From Victivallales bacterium (GTDB taxonomy: Bacteria; Verrucomicrobiota; Lentisphaeria; Oligosphaerales; Oligosphaeraceae), in the NCBI GenBank assembly GCA_017964325.1, contig JAGCSE010000062.1, positions 1 to 23,713 of the forward strand: a DNA stretch of 23,713 bases, read 5' to 3'. The translations under genes and the position numbers were made by a program. Below are positions 7,539 through 15,026 of the stretch, piece by piece. The first letter of the stretch is position 1; each line of letters opens with the position of its first letter. The notes beneath the pieces were generated by a model. It was not told the DNA's origin, searched no databases, and was given only the letters and a program-made list of their open reading frames with translations.

Positions 7539-7964
7539 GTGCCTCTTCTTACGGAAAAGTTCATGCGCATCGTCCGCTATCCCGAAGCCGAAGCATCGCC
7601 GGATGGCAGGACGATGCTTGTATTCGACGGACAGCCCGTCCTGTTCCACGAAGAACGAGGCGCCTTGACGCTCCAGATGGAGCTCCCACCGTTGCCCGAT
7701 GAAGCGGACAAACGCCATGAAACGCTTCTGAATCTCATGTCATACGCCATGGGGCGCAGTATGAAAGACGACGCGATTCTCTCGTATGATACGAAAAACA
7801 AGACACTTCTGCTATGGCAGACGCTGAAAGGCGTTATCAGCGATGAGACGCTCGTCTCCACCGTCGAGACGTTTCTCGCCACAGGCGAATGGTGGCGGCA
7901 ACGTCTCCAAGCCAAGCAAATGACTGCTTCGTCGCAACCGCAGACGATGTTCTTCCGTCCATGA
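7539..7964 (+). CDS. CesT-like type III secretion chaperone (GTG start)
   Basis: A 141-residue protein starting at GTG, with AAGGA at 7529-7533 at good spacing and no better ATG until codon 9. It shows the chaperone pattern: strands (TMLVFDGQPVLFHEE, ALTLQMELP), a central helix (HETLLNLMSYAMGRSM), strands (AILSYDTKNKTLLLWQTL) and a last helix (STVETFLATGEWWRQRL). Cytoplasmic chaperones of this type keep secreted proteins soluble. Its place directly after three tip-like genes and before sctC suggests those products as cargo. A dedicated chaperone for a hydrophilic tip protein would be of the LcrG kind, which is unlike this one, so an effector role for the trio remains possible. Confidence 0.65.
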   Translation: MPLLTEKFMRIVRYPEAEASPDGRTMLVFDGQPVLFHEERGALTLQMELPPLPDEADKRHETLLNLMSYAMGRSMKDDAILSYDTKNKTLLLWQTLKGVISDETLVSTVETFLATGEWWRQRLQAKQMTASSQPQTMFFRP

Positions 7965-7972
7965 CTTTCCCC

Positions 7973-7991
7973 CGGATGCCGTCCGCATCCG
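7973..7991 (+). other. Stem-loop between chaperone gene and sctC
   Basis: CGGATGC at 7973-7979 pairs with GCATCCG at 7985-7991 across a 5-base loop. No T-run follows. It could be an attenuator or mRNA-processing element that sets the level of sctC relative to upstream genes. Confidence 0.4.
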
Positions 7992-8032
7992 CCTCTCCAT
8001 AACATACATCCACCCAATCATTTCGGCTGAAA

Positions 8033-9925
8033 ATGATGCCCGTTCGATATCTTACCTTATTAATAATAGCTCTCCTGCTTTCATGGCAGCCCGTCTTTGG
8101 CGACACAGAATCCACCATCCCATGGAAAACGCCAACCTTCTCCTACACGGCACGGCAAGCCCCCGTCGCTGAAGTGCTGATGAATTTCGCTACCGCTCAA
8201 GGCATCGGCCTAAATCTTCCCGATGGACTTAAGTTGGTCATCAGCGGCAATTTCCACGAACGGCCGTCACAGAAATTTTTAGAGGAAGTCTGTGCATCCT
8301 GCAATCTCATCTGGTATTATGACGGTGCGGGTCTCTACATCTGCACGCCTGGCCAAATGCAATCCGTGCTGCTCGAACTCCGCTACATGAAAGCGGACGA
8401 CGTCATCGAAATCCTCCGCGAACTGGACGTTGAAGACCCGCGCTTCCCCATGGCACGCACAAAGGACAACGCCTTGATCAAAATCAGTGGACCGCCGCGC
8501 TATGTTGAACTTATCCAAGAACTTGTAATTAAAGCGGACAATTTGCGCCGCAATCGTCTCGCTCGCGATGAAGAAATCCGTATTTTCAGGCTGAAACACG
8601 CCTGGGCCAATGACGTCGATCTCGGTAGCGGTGATAAAAACAGCAATGCGGGCGTCACCGTCCGCGGCGTCGCTGGCATTTTGCAAGAGTTGATGGGAGT
8701 CAATCACGCCCGCACCAAACTCCAGACAAAAGAACAGCAGGCAAGCGACAAAAAGCCCGAAGACATGACGGCGGACGAAAAGGCAAAGGACGAAATGGAG
8801 CGCATTTCCAACTACGCTCCGCAAATTCTTGCGGACAGCCGCCTGAACGCCGTCATTGTCCGCGACTCCAAGGCGCGTATGCCTTATTATGAACAACTTA
8901 TCCAAGAATTGGACGTGCCCATCCGCATGGTCGAAATCGCCGTAACAATCCTGGACATCGACAAATCCGCCCTGCTGGACTGGGAGTTGCGGCTCAAGGG
9001 TATCACCACTAAAAAGAAATATGAAGCGGGGGCTGGTCTTGATGTGGACAATCTCGCCTCGCCCGCGACGCTGACCGGCCTCGGTCTGACAGGAGCCTTG
9101 AGCTATATCAACAATACGTTCTCCCTCGCCAGCAGCATCGCAGCCTTGGAGGAAAAAGGCAAGGCGCGCACGATTTCCCGTCCGAGCATCCTCACATTGG
9201 ACAATGTGACCGCCACTTTACAGGACACGAAAAGCTACCATGCCAAGGTGGTTGGAAAAGAAGTCGTTGATTTAACACAAGTTACGACTGGTATTATATT
9301 GACCGTCCAGCCGCGCATCGTCGATTTGCCGCAACAGGAAATCGAAGAAGGCATGCCGATGCCGCCGTCGTATGAAATCTGGATGAGCCTCAAGATACAG
9401 GATGGCGATTTCGAAACCGTTGTGGTTGATGACCTTCCGATGTCCCATGACAGCACGTTGGAGACACAGGCTGGCGTTCAGGAAGGCCAATGTCTGCTGA
9501 TCGGCGGCTATATGCACGAAAGCGTCGTCGAGAAGGCGTGGGGCATTCCGTTCCTCCGTTCGATTCCGTGGATTGGCTGGCTGTTCGGCGGCATCGGAAA
9601 GGACAAGAGCATCATGCAGCGCATGTTCCTCCTGTCGCCGCGCATGATCGTCTTCAACCATTTGAGCAGCGATCCAGTCGAATCGTCTGTCAAGCATCGC
9701 GATGTCACGATTGAAAGCGACATACAGGATGAGTTCCGCCGCCGCGACCACCAGCGCGACGTTGATGAACAAGAACGTGACCAAATCCGCAAGGAGGAGG
9801 AAGAAGAATGGCGTCAAGAGGAGAAACAGCGCATCAAAGAGCGCCGTGAGGCTTTGAAACGCCAAAAGCAACAGCTTAAGAAAGAGATGGAAGAGCAGGA
9901 ACGGAATCAGGATCAAAATCCGTAA
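8033..9925 (+). CDS. sctC: T3SS outer-membrane secretin SctC (YscC/CdsC)
   Basis: A 630-residue secretin that forms the outer-membrane ring. Residues 1-23 are a Sec signal peptide (hydrophobic LLIIALLLSW, probable cut after VFG). An N0-like domain spans about 35-105, and N1 and N3-like modules follow to about 300, with a charged Lys/Glu/Asp insert near 235-265. The secretin core includes ARTISRPSILTLDN near 376-390 and IPFLRSIPWIGWLFGG near 503-518, which are typical of the family. There is no lipobox. The last roughly 87 residues form an unusually charged Arg/Glu coiled-coil tail, where other secretins carry a pilotin-binding S domain. No strong ribosome-binding site is seen; ATG codons at 8033 and 8036 are both possible starts. 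Its 3' end overlaps the minus-strand gene by 13 bases. Confidence 0.95.
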   Translation: MMPVRYLTLLIIALLLSWQPVFGDTESTIPWKTPTFSYTARQAPVAEVLMNFATAQGIGLNLPDGLKLVISGNFHERPSQKFLEEVCASCNLIWYYDGAGLYICTPGQMQSVLLELRYMKADDVIEILRELDVEDPRFPMARTKDNALIKISGPPRYVELIQELVIKADNLRRNRLARDEEIRIFRLKHAWANDVDLGSGDKNSNAGVTVRGVAGILQELMGVNHARTKLQTKEQQASDKKPEDMTADEKAKDEMERISNYAPQILADSRLNAVIVRDSKARMPYYEQLIQELDVPIRMVEIAVTILDIDKSALLDWELRLKGITTKKKYEAGAGLDVDNLASPATLTGLGLTGALSYINNTFSLASSIAALEEKGKARTISRPSILTLDNVTATLQDTKSYHAKVVGKEVVDLTQVTTGIILTVQPRIVDLPQQEIEEGMPMPPSYEIWMSLKIQDGDFETVVVDDLPMSHDSTLETQAGVQEGQCLLIGGYMHESVVEKAWGIPFLRSIPWIGWLFGGIGKDKSIMQRMFLLSPRMIVFNHLSSDPVESSVKHRDVTIESDIQDEFRRRDHQRDVDEQERDQIRKEEEEEWRQEEKQRIKERREALKRQKQQLKKEMEEQERNQDQNP

Positions 9926-10578
9926 CGCTTCGGCGTCTTTCTCTCCGCACTGGCCGCGCCTTGGAAAAAGACACGTCCAGGTCCTTTGAAATCAAGCGTT
10001 AATGTCTCTGGCAACCGTGGCAGGAAGATGTCGCGGAAGCGAAGATGCGAGCAGAACGCCGTCGGTTTGGGGCAACCGCTCCAGGCGACAAGCGCACTCG
10101 GTGAGACATGAAGCGTCTCCCCTTCTTCCAATCTGGCTTCGTTCAGCGGCGAAGCCGTGCAGACGACAGGGGACAGCAATCCCTCAGCAGATTGCAACTC
10201 CGTCAGCGTGAGCACTTTCTGCAAGGAACCAGGCAGCAGCCTGAAGCGGTCTCCGCGAAGGCGCTGTGAAAGTTCCGCGCATAAGAGCAGCTCGCTGCGC
10301 ACGACAACGGATTCGTCGGCAGACGGCAATGTCGTGACATACGGGCAGTTTTGGACTCCCAACCAAAGGCTGCCTTTCGTCATAGCATGGCGAAGCATGA
10401 AGCGGTCAGGCTCGAACACCCGCGCAAGCCAGTTCAAGCAGGTTCCTTTCCGCAACGGAATCATGCCGGCCTGAATCGTGCCAGAGTAGGCCATGACGCT
10501 GCCAGGCCGAAAAATCAAATCAAAATCGCCATCCAGACGGATGGCCCCCTGTTCAATAGAATATTCGTTTTCCATCAT
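9913..10578 (-). CDS. AIM24 / TIGR00266-family protein
   Basis: A 221-residue protein on the opposite strand to all its neighbours. The pattern of this beta-rich family is visible: FRPGSVMAYSGTI near the N-terminus, then EGETLHVSPSALVAWSG and, near the end, LTLDFKGPGRVFFQG, matching the GPGxVxxQ ending of the family. Length is close to the usual 220-230 residues. The biochemical role of bacterial members is not established; yeast AIM24 acts in mitochondrial inner-membrane organisation. There is no signal peptide. The first ATG is only 2 bases from a GGAG, while the second (10575) is 5 bases away, so the start may be 10575. It splits sctC from sctW, and a link to secretion is unproven. Confidence 0.75.
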   Translation of the reverse strand: MMENEYSIEQGAIRLDGDFDLIFRPGSVMAYSGTIQAGMIPLRKGTCLNWLARVFEPDRFMLRHAMTKGSLWLGVQNCPYVTTLPSADESVVVRSELLLCAELSQRLRGDRFRLLPGSLQKVLTLTELQSAEGLLSPVVCTASPLNEARLEEGETLHVSPSALVAWSGCPKPTAFCSHLRFRDIFLPRLPETLTLDFKGPGRVFFQGAASAERKTPKRYGF

Positions 10579-10610
10579 AGCTCCAGTTTGTTATCTGTTA
10601 AATTAGCACC

Positions 10611-11786
10611 ATGACCATAGATTTCAATGCAATTCGCCAAGCTGTCAGCATGGAAGGTGGCCCTTCCCTGCAAGGCGCGGACGTGTTGCAGGGAAGCGGA
10701 GGCGTCGAACGCGGCGAAGTCATGGGCTTCCAAGTCGAGACGCAGCCTGACCTGGCGGCCATGCTGAATGACTCGCTGGAGGAAATATCCTCCATGTTCG
10801 AAGAAACGGAAGTCAAAAGCATGAGCGACCGTGAAGTCGGCGAAAAGCGCAAGACGGAAGACCGCTTCGCCGTGCGTGTCCGTTTCTGGGCGAACAAGCT
10901 CTCTGATATGCCCAATTCCGATGTCATCGCACGCATCCTACGGCGGTTGCGCAACATGGGCTATGCCTCGCAGGAACAGTTGATGGGAATGTTGCAGGAT
11001 GCATCAGAAGACGTGACCCACCAATTCGCCATGCTGGAATGCCTGGAGGAAGCTCTCGCGGAAAATCCGCAGGATGCAAGTCTGCGGGAAGTCGTCAGGC
11101 AGGCGCGACAGGAGCTTGAACGAACGAAAGGCCCCGAAATCCGCGTCGGCGTCAATCTGGCGGAACTGCTGGAGGAGCACGGCGGCGACGTGGAGGAAAT
11201 GCAGGCCAAACGCGACCTCTACCGCGGCGAAATCCTCGGCTTCAGCGACCCGCAAACCTGTTTCAAATCGCTTCTGGCCAAACAGGGAGCTGACAAGCTC
11301 AGCGAAGCCATCGATTTCCTGCTCACGGCTTGCTCCGTTGACATGGCGGCGACGACGCCCTCCACGCAACCCGAGGAACTGCGCCGTATAATCGTTGATT
11401 TGCAAAGTGTTGAGGTGCTCAAGACGGTTCTTGAACGCTTTGACAAGCTGGAAATGCGCATGGGAAGGATGTTTGGAGAACAACTCCAAATGTCCGGCGA
11501 AAAGATGACGGGGGAAGTTCTGGACATGACCCACCAGTCGTTCCTGAACGGCTCCTTCATCGAGGCGTTTGTCGCCTCCGTCGGCCTCAAGAAGCTCTAT
11601 CCGAAGATGGATTTCATGCGCGAGTTTTCAGCAATCGTCCGTTCCATGTCCATGCGCTGCTTTCCAGACGTGGAAAGCCGTCTGCGGCTGATCGACGGCG
11701 CACAGGAATATCTTGATGAACTGGTTCGCGAAGACGAAGCAAACCAGGAGGATGAAGAAGAGGAAATGGCGAAATTGGTTTTATAG
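10611..11786 (+). CDS. sctW: T3SS gatekeeper SctW (YopN-TyeA / CopN type)
   Basis: A 391-residue helical protein. It contains an N-terminal secretion and chaperone-binding stretch (1-45), a HrpJ/YopN-like helical region (about 50-230; RVRFWANKLSDMPNSDVIAR and QFAMLECLEEAL are characteristic in style) and a TyeA-like C-terminal domain (about 300-385), all in one chain as in CopN, InvE and MxiC. SctW holds back effectors until translocators have been exported and contact is made. It is followed by a small chaperone gene, sctX, sctY and sctV, the order of the Yersinia virA operon. No ribosome-binding site is evident before the ATG. It starts 32 bases from the divergent AIM24-family gene. The C-terminus ends in a highly acidic run. 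Confidence 0.88.
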   Translation: MTIDFNAIRQAVSMEGGPSLQGADVLQGSGGVERGEVMGFQVETQPDLAAMLNDSLEEISSMFEETEVKSMSDREVGEKRKTEDRFAVRVRFWANKLSDMPNSDVIARILRRLRNMGYASQEQLMGMLQDASEDVTHQFAMLECLEEALAENPQDASLREVVRQARQELERTKGPEIRVGVNLAELLEEHGGDVEEMQAKRDLYRGEILGFSDPQTCFKSLLAKQGADKLSEAIDFLLTACSVDMAATTPSTQPEELRRIIVDLQSVEVLKTVLERFDKLEMRMGRMFGEQLQMSGEKMTGEVLDMTHQSFLNGSFIEAFVASVGLKKLYPKMDFMREFSAIVRSMSMRCFPDVESRLRLIDGAQEYLDELVREDEANQEDEEEEMAKLVL

Positions 11787-11795
11787 GAAACGCCG

Positions 11796-11813
11796 TCGGC
11801 GTCCCGCCGTTGG
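11796..11813 (+). repeat. Dispersed 18-bp GC-rich motif, copy 1
   Basis: This 18-base motif, centred on GGCGTCCCGCCGTTGG, recurs exactly at 16713-16730. It lies in the short gap between sctW and the next gene and is followed by similar A-rich bases in both places, so it looks like part of a genome-wide intergenic repeat family. Confidence 0.75.
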
Positions 11814-11828
11814 CAATAAAGGATTTAA

Positions 11829-12209
11829 ATGGCACCAAATTGGTTACAGCAGATGATACGCGATTTCGGTTCCCGCATTGGGTTGTCCCAGTTCGGATTC
11901 AACGAACACGACGCAGCGGGCTTCAAGACTGAAAACGGTTTCCGTTTCCAGTTGGAATACCATGACGAACGGCTGTACTTAATGCTCGTGTTCCCCATGG
12001 CGGAGAACACCGACAATCTTGAACAGCTTCTCGAAATGGTCCATCCCGCGCAACGGCTTCCGTATGCGGTCCACGCCGCGTACAAACCACAAGTGGGCGG
12101 TATGTTCATCACTGCGGCCAACATCCGCGAGCTGAACCAGCCGGAACTGACCAGCCGTTTTGAATGTCTATGGAAACTGGCGGCAATCGCCAGCCAGAGA
12201 TTAGCCTGA
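11829..12209 (+). CDS. SycN-like type III secretion chaperone
   Basis: A 126-residue protein with the chaperone pattern: N-terminal helix (NWLQQMIRDFGSRIGL), strands (NGFRFQLEYHDERLYLMLVFPM), a central helix (NLEQLLEMVH), a strand (GGMFITAA) and a C-terminal helix. In Yersinia the gene at this place in the operon is sycN, whose product pairs with YscB to escort YopN, so binding SctW is the likely role. AAAGGA lies 6-11 bases upstream of the ATG. The family assignment combines fold pattern and position; sequence identity to SycN could not be tested. Confidence 0.7.
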   Translation: MAPNWLQQMIRDFGSRIGLSQFGFNEHDAAGFKTENGFRFQLEYHDERLYLMLVFPMAENTDNLEQLLEMVHPAQRLPYAVHAAYKPQVGGMFITAANIRELNQPELTSRFECLWKLAAIASQRLA

Positions 12210-12210
12210 T

Positions 12211-12591
12211 ATGGAAAACAGAGTTACCAACTCAATCAGTTTCAACACAAACGTCCGAACCACTGAGTTCGATGACTCGCAGCAACTTGCCGCTCTCCGC
12301 CAAAACGACACGGCACCGCTGCTGCCGTCTGGAACCGCCGTCACAGAGCAGATCAAGCAGGTCTTCAACTTCACGACCGTTGAAGCCGAACTGCTCCATT
12401 TCATGGAGGCCGCCTGCCAGAATCCAACCCTGCGCTCCGCGCAGGAATTCCAGCAGGCCCTCCGCAAAACATTTGAAAATCTTAAGCGAAACCATGGCGA
12501 CCACCCGTCCAAAGCCGCGCAAGTCCTCCAGCAACTGCTGGAAGACAAACAGTTATTGGACTGGTATCGTGCCATGATTATCGATAATTAA
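12211..12591 (+). CDS. sctX: SctX (YscX-like) secreted export component
   Basis: A 126-residue protein, close to the 122 residues of YscX. The N-terminal half is rich in Asn, Ser and Thr and probably disordered. The C-terminal half is helical and ends, like YscX, in two helices (AAQVLQQLLEDKQLLDWYRAM). YscX is itself secreted, binds YscY, and both bind the SctV cytoplasmic domain. Here the next gene is a small TPR protein fitting SctY and the one after is sctV, exactly the Ysc order. The start follows the previous stop by one base. Identification rests on position, length and C-terminal pattern, not on a search. Confidence 0.7.
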   Translation: MENRVTNSISFNTNVRTTEFDDSQQLAALRQNDTAPLLPSGTAVTEQIKQVFNFTTVEAELLHFMEAACQNPTLRSAQEFQQALRKTFENLKRNHGDHPSKAAQVLQQLLEDKQLLDWYRAMIIDN

Positions 12592-12599
12592 CCGTCCCG

Positions 12600-12923
12600 A
12601 TGATGAATCCCGATGACAAACAAGTCCTCTTGATGCTGGCATGGCTCTTCCTGCAACATGGACAGACCGACAAGGCCGCCGCCTTGTGCGAGGAAATCCA
12701 TGAGCAGGAGCCAGAGAATCCCGTCGCCGCGGCCATTCTCGCCAACATCTACCTTCAGAACGCCGAGCCGCAAATGGCTTTGGATGTTCTGAAAGCCGCC
12801 AGTTTTCCATCGGACATGGCGCGTCCCGTTGCCCTTCTTGAAGGGCAGGCACTCATCGCACAGGGAAGGCAGGCAGAAGCCAAAGCCCGTTGGCAGAAAT
12901 ATTTAACACAGAAACATGTCTAG
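12600..12923 (+). CDS. sctY: SctY (YscY-like) TPR chaperone of SctX
   Basis: A 107-residue TPR protein, close to the 114 residues of YscY. Three helical-hairpin repeats are visible: VLLMLAWLFLQHGQTDKAAA, then NPVAAAILANIYLQNAEPQMA, then ALLEGQALIAQGRQAEAKAR. YscY is a cytoplasmic partner of YscX and of the SctV nonamer. The gene overlaps sctV by 8 bases and lies 8 bases after sctX, implying coupled expression. ATGs at 12600 and 12603 are both possible. A generic class II (SycD-type) chaperone is the alternative, but those are longer. Confidence 0.75.
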   Translation: MMNPDDKQVLLMLAWLFLQHGQTDKAAALCEEIHEQEPENPVAAAILANIYLQNAEPQMALDVLKAASFPSDMARPVALLEGQALIAQGRQAEAKARWQKYLTQKHV

Positions 12924-15018
12924 TATCACCAATATATCATCCAACATCAGCCGATTCGGCGACATCGTCCTTGCGGCGCTAGTCGTCGCCATCGTCGGCC
13001 TGCTTATCATCCCGTTGCCGACACCAGTCGTGGATTTGCTGATCGCCATCAACATCGGCATCTCCACCGTCATGCTGATGCTCTCCCTCTACCTTCCGCG
13101 GGCCCTCGCCTTCTCCACGTTCCCGAGCATGCTACTGTTCACCACATTGTTCCGACTGGCCCTGAACGTAACGACGACGCGACTTATCCTCCTGAAGGCC
13201 AACGCCGGTGAAATCATCTACGTATTCGGTAATTTCGTCGTCGGTGGCAATTTCGTCGTCGGCGCCGTCATCTTCCTTATTATTACCATTGTGCAGTTCG
13301 TCGTCATCGCGAAAGGTTCGGAGCGTGTCTCCGAAGTCGCCGCCCGTTTCACATTGGACGCCATGCCCGGTAAGCAGATGAGTATCGACGCCGATATGCG
13401 CGCAGGTGCCATTGACATCGACCAAGCTCGCCAGCGCCGTGCTGAACTCTCCGCCGAAAGCCAGCTCTTCGGCGCCATGGACGGTGCCATGAAATTCGTC
13501 AAAGGCGACTCCATTGCAGGTCTCATCATCACGGCCATCAACATCATCGGCGGCTTCTGCATCGGCATGCTGATGCGTGGAATGCCCGCAGGAAAAGCCA
13601 TCCAGACATACGCCATCCTGACCGTCGGAGACGGTCTCGTCTCCCAGATTCCCGCGCTGCTCGTCTCCATCACGTCCGGTGTCATCGTCACGCGCGTCGG
13701 TGCGGAAGACTCCAAGCCGCTGGGCGTCGATATCATCAACCAATTCTTCGCGCAGCCGAAATCCATCATGCTCGGCGCGGTCATGCTTGTCTTCATCGGC
13801 CTGATTCCTGGCTTCCCGAAACTGCAGTTCTTCTGCTTGGCCGCCCTGGTCGCGCTCGTCTCCTACAGCTTGATGATCATGAAAAAACGCAAGGAGGCCG
13901 CCGCAGAACAGGCTCAGGAGGATCCGCTGCAGACGAAGGCCTCCGTCTCGTCCGTCGATACGGACCGTCCGAAGCCGAAACAGCCGCCGAAGGAAGGCGA
14001 CGATTTCTCGCTGGTCGTCCCCTTGATGGTCGATATCGATGCGAATGTCCGCCAAGCGTTGACCTACAACGAGTTGAATGAAGAAATCATGTCCGTCCGC
14101 CGCGCCCTCTACCATGATTTGGGCGTCCCGTTCCCAGGCATCAATCTTCGGTTGAACGAAAACCTTTCGGACGGCCGCTACCGCATCATGGTCCACGAAG
14201 TCCCCGTATCCGAAGGACAGCTTCGCCTCGGCAAGGTTTTCGTGACGGAACAGGCCGAAAATCTCGAAGTCATGGGCATCCCCTGCGAAAAAGACAAGGC
14301 ATTCCTGCCTGGTTTCGACACCATCTGGACGGATGAAAGCAAAATGGCCGCGTTGGAGCAGGCTGGCGTTGGTTTCATGAAAATCGACCGCGTTCTGACC
14401 TATCATCTTTCGCATGTTCTACGGAAATATGCTGGTGAATTCATCAGTTTACAGGAGACGAAGCTCCTGTTGGACCATCTGGAGAAGACCTGCCCCGAAA
14501 TTGTCCGCGAAGTCATGCGCGTCCTGCCGTTGCAAAAATTAACAGATGTGTTGCAACGTCTTGTTTCCGAAGGCATTTCCGTCCGAGATCTGAAATGTAT
14601 CATGCAGTGCCTCATCGAATGGGGCCAGAAGGAAAAGGATACCGTCCTGCTCGTGGAATACGTGCGCAGTTCCCTCTCCCGCTACATCAGTTACAAGTAT
14701 TCAGGCGGGCAGAATCTGCTGGCCGCCTATCTGCTGGATCCCGCCTTGGAGGAGAGAATCCGCAAGGCCATCCGCCAGACGTCCGGCGGCAGCTATCTCG
14801 CGCTGGATCCGTCGCAGGTGCGCAAGCTCATGGAATCCATCAAGAACACCGTCGGCGACATGCGGAAGCTCAAGCTGAAGCCCGTCATGCTTGTATCCGT
14901 CGATATCCGCCGTTATCTGCGAAAAATCATCGAATCGGAGTATGCTGAACTGCCCGTCCTCTCCTATCAGGAGCTGTCGAAGGAAATCAACATACAACCG
15001 TTGGGAAGAATATCATAG
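12916..15018 (+). CDS. sctV: T3SS export gate protein SctV (LcrD/YscV/CdsV)
   Basis: A 700-residue inner-membrane protein of the FHIPEP family. About eight membrane helices fill residues 15-330. The FHIPEP signature is visible near 143-165 as RFTLDAMPGKQMSIDADMRA. A charged linker near 330-360 leads to the cytoplasmic domain that forms the nonameric ring receiving chaperone-substrate complexes, SctW and SctX-SctY. Length fits the family (about 690-710). It overlaps sctY by 8 bases and is followed 8 bases later by sctD. Flagellar FlhA is the close relative, but the surrounding genes are all injectisome-type. Confidence 0.98.
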   Translation: MSSITNISSNISRFGDIVLAALVVAIVGLLIIPLPTPVVDLLIAINIGISTVMLMLSLYLPRALAFSTFPSMLLFTTLFRLALNVTTTRLILLKANAGEIIYVFGNFVVGGNFVVGAVIFLIITIVQFVVIAKGSERVSEVAARFTLDAMPGKQMSIDADMRAGAIDIDQARQRRAELSAESQLFGAMDGAMKFVKGDSIAGLIITAINIIGGFCIGMLMRGMPAGKAIQTYAILTVGDGLVSQIPALLVSITSGVIVTRVGAEDSKPLGVDIINQFFAQPKSIMLGAVMLVFIGLIPGFPKLQFFCLAALVALVSYSLMIMKKRKEAAAEQAQEDPLQTKASVSSVDTDRPKPKQPPKEGDDFSLVVPLMVDIDANVRQALTYNELNEEIMSVRRALYHDLGVPFPGINLRLNENLSDGRYRIMVHEVPVSEGQLRLGKVFVTEQAENLEVMGIPCEKDKAFLPGFDTIWTDESKMAALEQAGVGFMKIDRVLTYHLSHVLRKYAGEFISLQETKLLLDHLEKTCPEIVREVMRVLPLQKLTDVLQRLVSEGISVRDLKCIMQCLIEWGQKEKDTVLLVEYVRSSLSRYISYKYSGGQNLLAAYLLDPALEERIRKAIRQTSGGSYLALDPSQVRKLMESIKNTVGDMRKLKLKPVMLVSVDIRRYLRKIIESEYAELPVLSYQELSKEINIQPLGRIS

Positions 15019-15026
15019 GATAGAAA

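Noticed and set aside
13132..14415. A 427-codon minus-strand frame rich in Asp, His and Arg
   Set aside because: It lies wholly antisense to sctV, whose conserved motifs are on the plus strand; such frames are a by-product of codon bias.
12916..15018. Flagellar rather than injectisome locus (FlhA, FliI, FliH, FliJ, FliF relatives)
   Set aside because: Secretin, needle, YscG-like, SctX/SctY and gatekeeper genes are present and SctJ is a short lipoprotein, all specific to injectisomes.
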